A stretch of 6,128 bases of DNA from an uncultured Saprospiraceae bacterium (GTDB lineage: Bacteria; Bacteroidota; Bacteroidia; Chitinophagales; Saprospiraceae): assembly GCA_937973565.1 (NCBI GenBank), contig CALJKQ010000219.1:1-6128 (forward strand), in the 5' to 3' direction. How positions within the stretch are numbered: position 1 is the first letter of the stretch; each line of letters opens with the position of its first letter. The notes below the pieces were generated by a model, which made no database searches, had not been told where the DNA came from, and worked only from the letters and a program-made list of their open reading frames with translations. A program made the translations under genes and the position numbers. Below, piece by piece: positions 5,408 through 6,128 of the stretch.

Positions 5408-6128
5408 ATGGAATACGTAGGATACTTTGCTTCAGTTTTAATAGGCATATCGTTGGGTTTGATAGGTGGTGGAGGCAGTATTCTAACGGTGCCGGTTCTG
5501 GTTTATTTATTTGGTGTCGAACCGGTAACGGCTACTGCGTATTCATTATTTATCGTGGGTCTTACCAGTGCCGTAGGTTCTGTCAACTATTTTTTAAAGC
5601 AACTGGTCGATGTAAAAACGGCGGTAATTTTTGGTATACCTTCTATCATTGCCGTATTCATGACCCGGGCTTATATCGTTCCGGCTATTCCCGCTGAAGT
5701 CATTACTCTGGGCACTTTGGTGGTAACCAAAAGGTTGTTGTTGATGGGCTTGTTTGCTGTGCTCATGATAGCCGCTTCGTACAGCATGATCAAAAAGAGT
5801 GCTGACAGTGCCGAAGGCGATGGTCCCCGCAAGTTCAATTACCCCGTAATTTTACTGGAAGGTGCTATTGTAGGCGTGTTGACCGGACTGGTAGGGGCAG
5901 GAGGGGGTTTTCTGATTATTCCTGCATTGGTTGTACTCAGCAAGCTTCCCATGAAAATGGCAGTAGGTACTTCGCTGGTCATCATTGCGGCCAAATCTCT
6001 GATCGGATTTTTTGGAGAAGGCGGCGATACTAAAATCCAATGGTCGTTTTTAGTAACGGTATCCGCGTTTGCCATTGTGGGTATTTTTATTGGAGCCCAA
6101 TTATCTAAGAAAATAGATGGGGCAAAAT
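5408..6128 (+). CDS. TauE/SafE family sulfite/organosulfonate permease, 3' end missing
   Basis: The frame opens at the ATG at 5408 and stays open to the window edge, giving 240 residues without a stop. Most of a typical 250-270 residue family member is therefore present. It shows the internal duplication of TauE/SafE proteins: a glycine-rich GLIGGGGSILTVP at residues 17-29, and its counterpart GLVGAGGGFLIIP at 150-162. Each opens a hydrophobic half of several membrane helices, separated by a charged cytoplasmic-type loop (about 128-136, KKSADSAEG). Members export sulfite, sulfoacetate or other sulfur anions, though many are uncharacterised. It is divergent from a persulfide dioxygenase-rhodanese, whose products are sulfite and thiosulfate, so export of these is a reasonable inference. 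There is no Shine-Dalgarno; the start follows an A-rich leader, as elsewhere in the window, and begins directly with the first membrane segment. Confidence 0.88.
   Translation, partial: MEYVGYFASVLIGISLGLIGGGGSILTVPVLVYLFGVEPVTATAYSLFIVGLTSAVGSVNYFLKQLVDVKTAVIFGIPSIIAVFMTRAYIVPAIPAEVITLGTLVVTKRLLLMGLFAVLMIAASYSMIKKSADSAEGDGPRKFNYPVILLEGAIVGVLTGLVGAGGGFLIIPALVVLSKLPMKMAVGTSLVIIAAKSLIGFFGEGGDTKIQWSFLVTVSAFAIVGIFIGAQLSKKIDGAK

Noticed and set aside
5392..5697. 101-codon open frame on the plus strand at the permease start
   Set aside because: It is a shifted-frame shadow; the frame from 5408 has the TauE/SafE duplication and stays open to the edge.

Overview
The window looks like chromosomal DNA from a member of the Bacteroidota. 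Two candidate promoters match the TAnnTTTG -7 box with an upstream TTG/TTTG, which is characteristic of that phylum. Start codons are preceded by A-rich leaders with no Shine-Dalgarno sequence. The protein families (DUF547, a metallo-beta-lactamase/double-rhodanese fusion, a membrane polyferredoxin with a CxxxCxC motif) also fit. No mobile element, tRNA, rRNA or CRISPR array is visible.

Layout. Positions 3-68 (+) are the last codons of an otherwise missing gene ending in a hydrophobic segment. It converges on a minus-strand block. Read in its own direction, that block starts at 3508 with a secreted DUF547 protein. It overlaps by 4 bp (ATGA) an FAD/NAD(P)-dependent oxidoreductase, and 69 bp later comes a polytopic membrane protein with two [4Fe-4S] ferredoxin motifs and two further cysteine motifs beside membrane helices. 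This three-gene unit has a convincing promoter of its own (3536-3567). It is separated from the gene upstream by a rho-independent terminator (about 3632-3668). That upstream gene, also on the minus strand (start 5114), encodes a persulfide dioxygenase fused to two rhodanese domains; the first lacks a catalytic cysteine and the second keeps it, as in the CstB type. A 293-bp divergent intergenic region then leads to a plus-strand TauE/SafE family permease that runs off the right end of the window.

How the genes may work together (inference). The persulfide dioxygenase-rhodanese would oxidise low-molecular-weight persulfides to sulfite and thiosulfate, and the TauE/SafE permease would export the resulting oxidised sulfur anions. 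The pairing resembles the staphylococcal cst sulfide-detoxification locus, but no CstR-type repressor gene is present. The promoter region instead holds a palindrome resembling a Crp/Fnr-family site. The DUF547/flavoprotein/polyferredoxin operon looks like a membrane electron-transfer module: a soluble NAD(P)H-linked flavoprotein beside a NosR/NapH/CcoG-like membrane iron-sulfur protein. Its substrate cannot be read from the sequence. It is the least characterised part of the window and the best candidate for an undescribed system.
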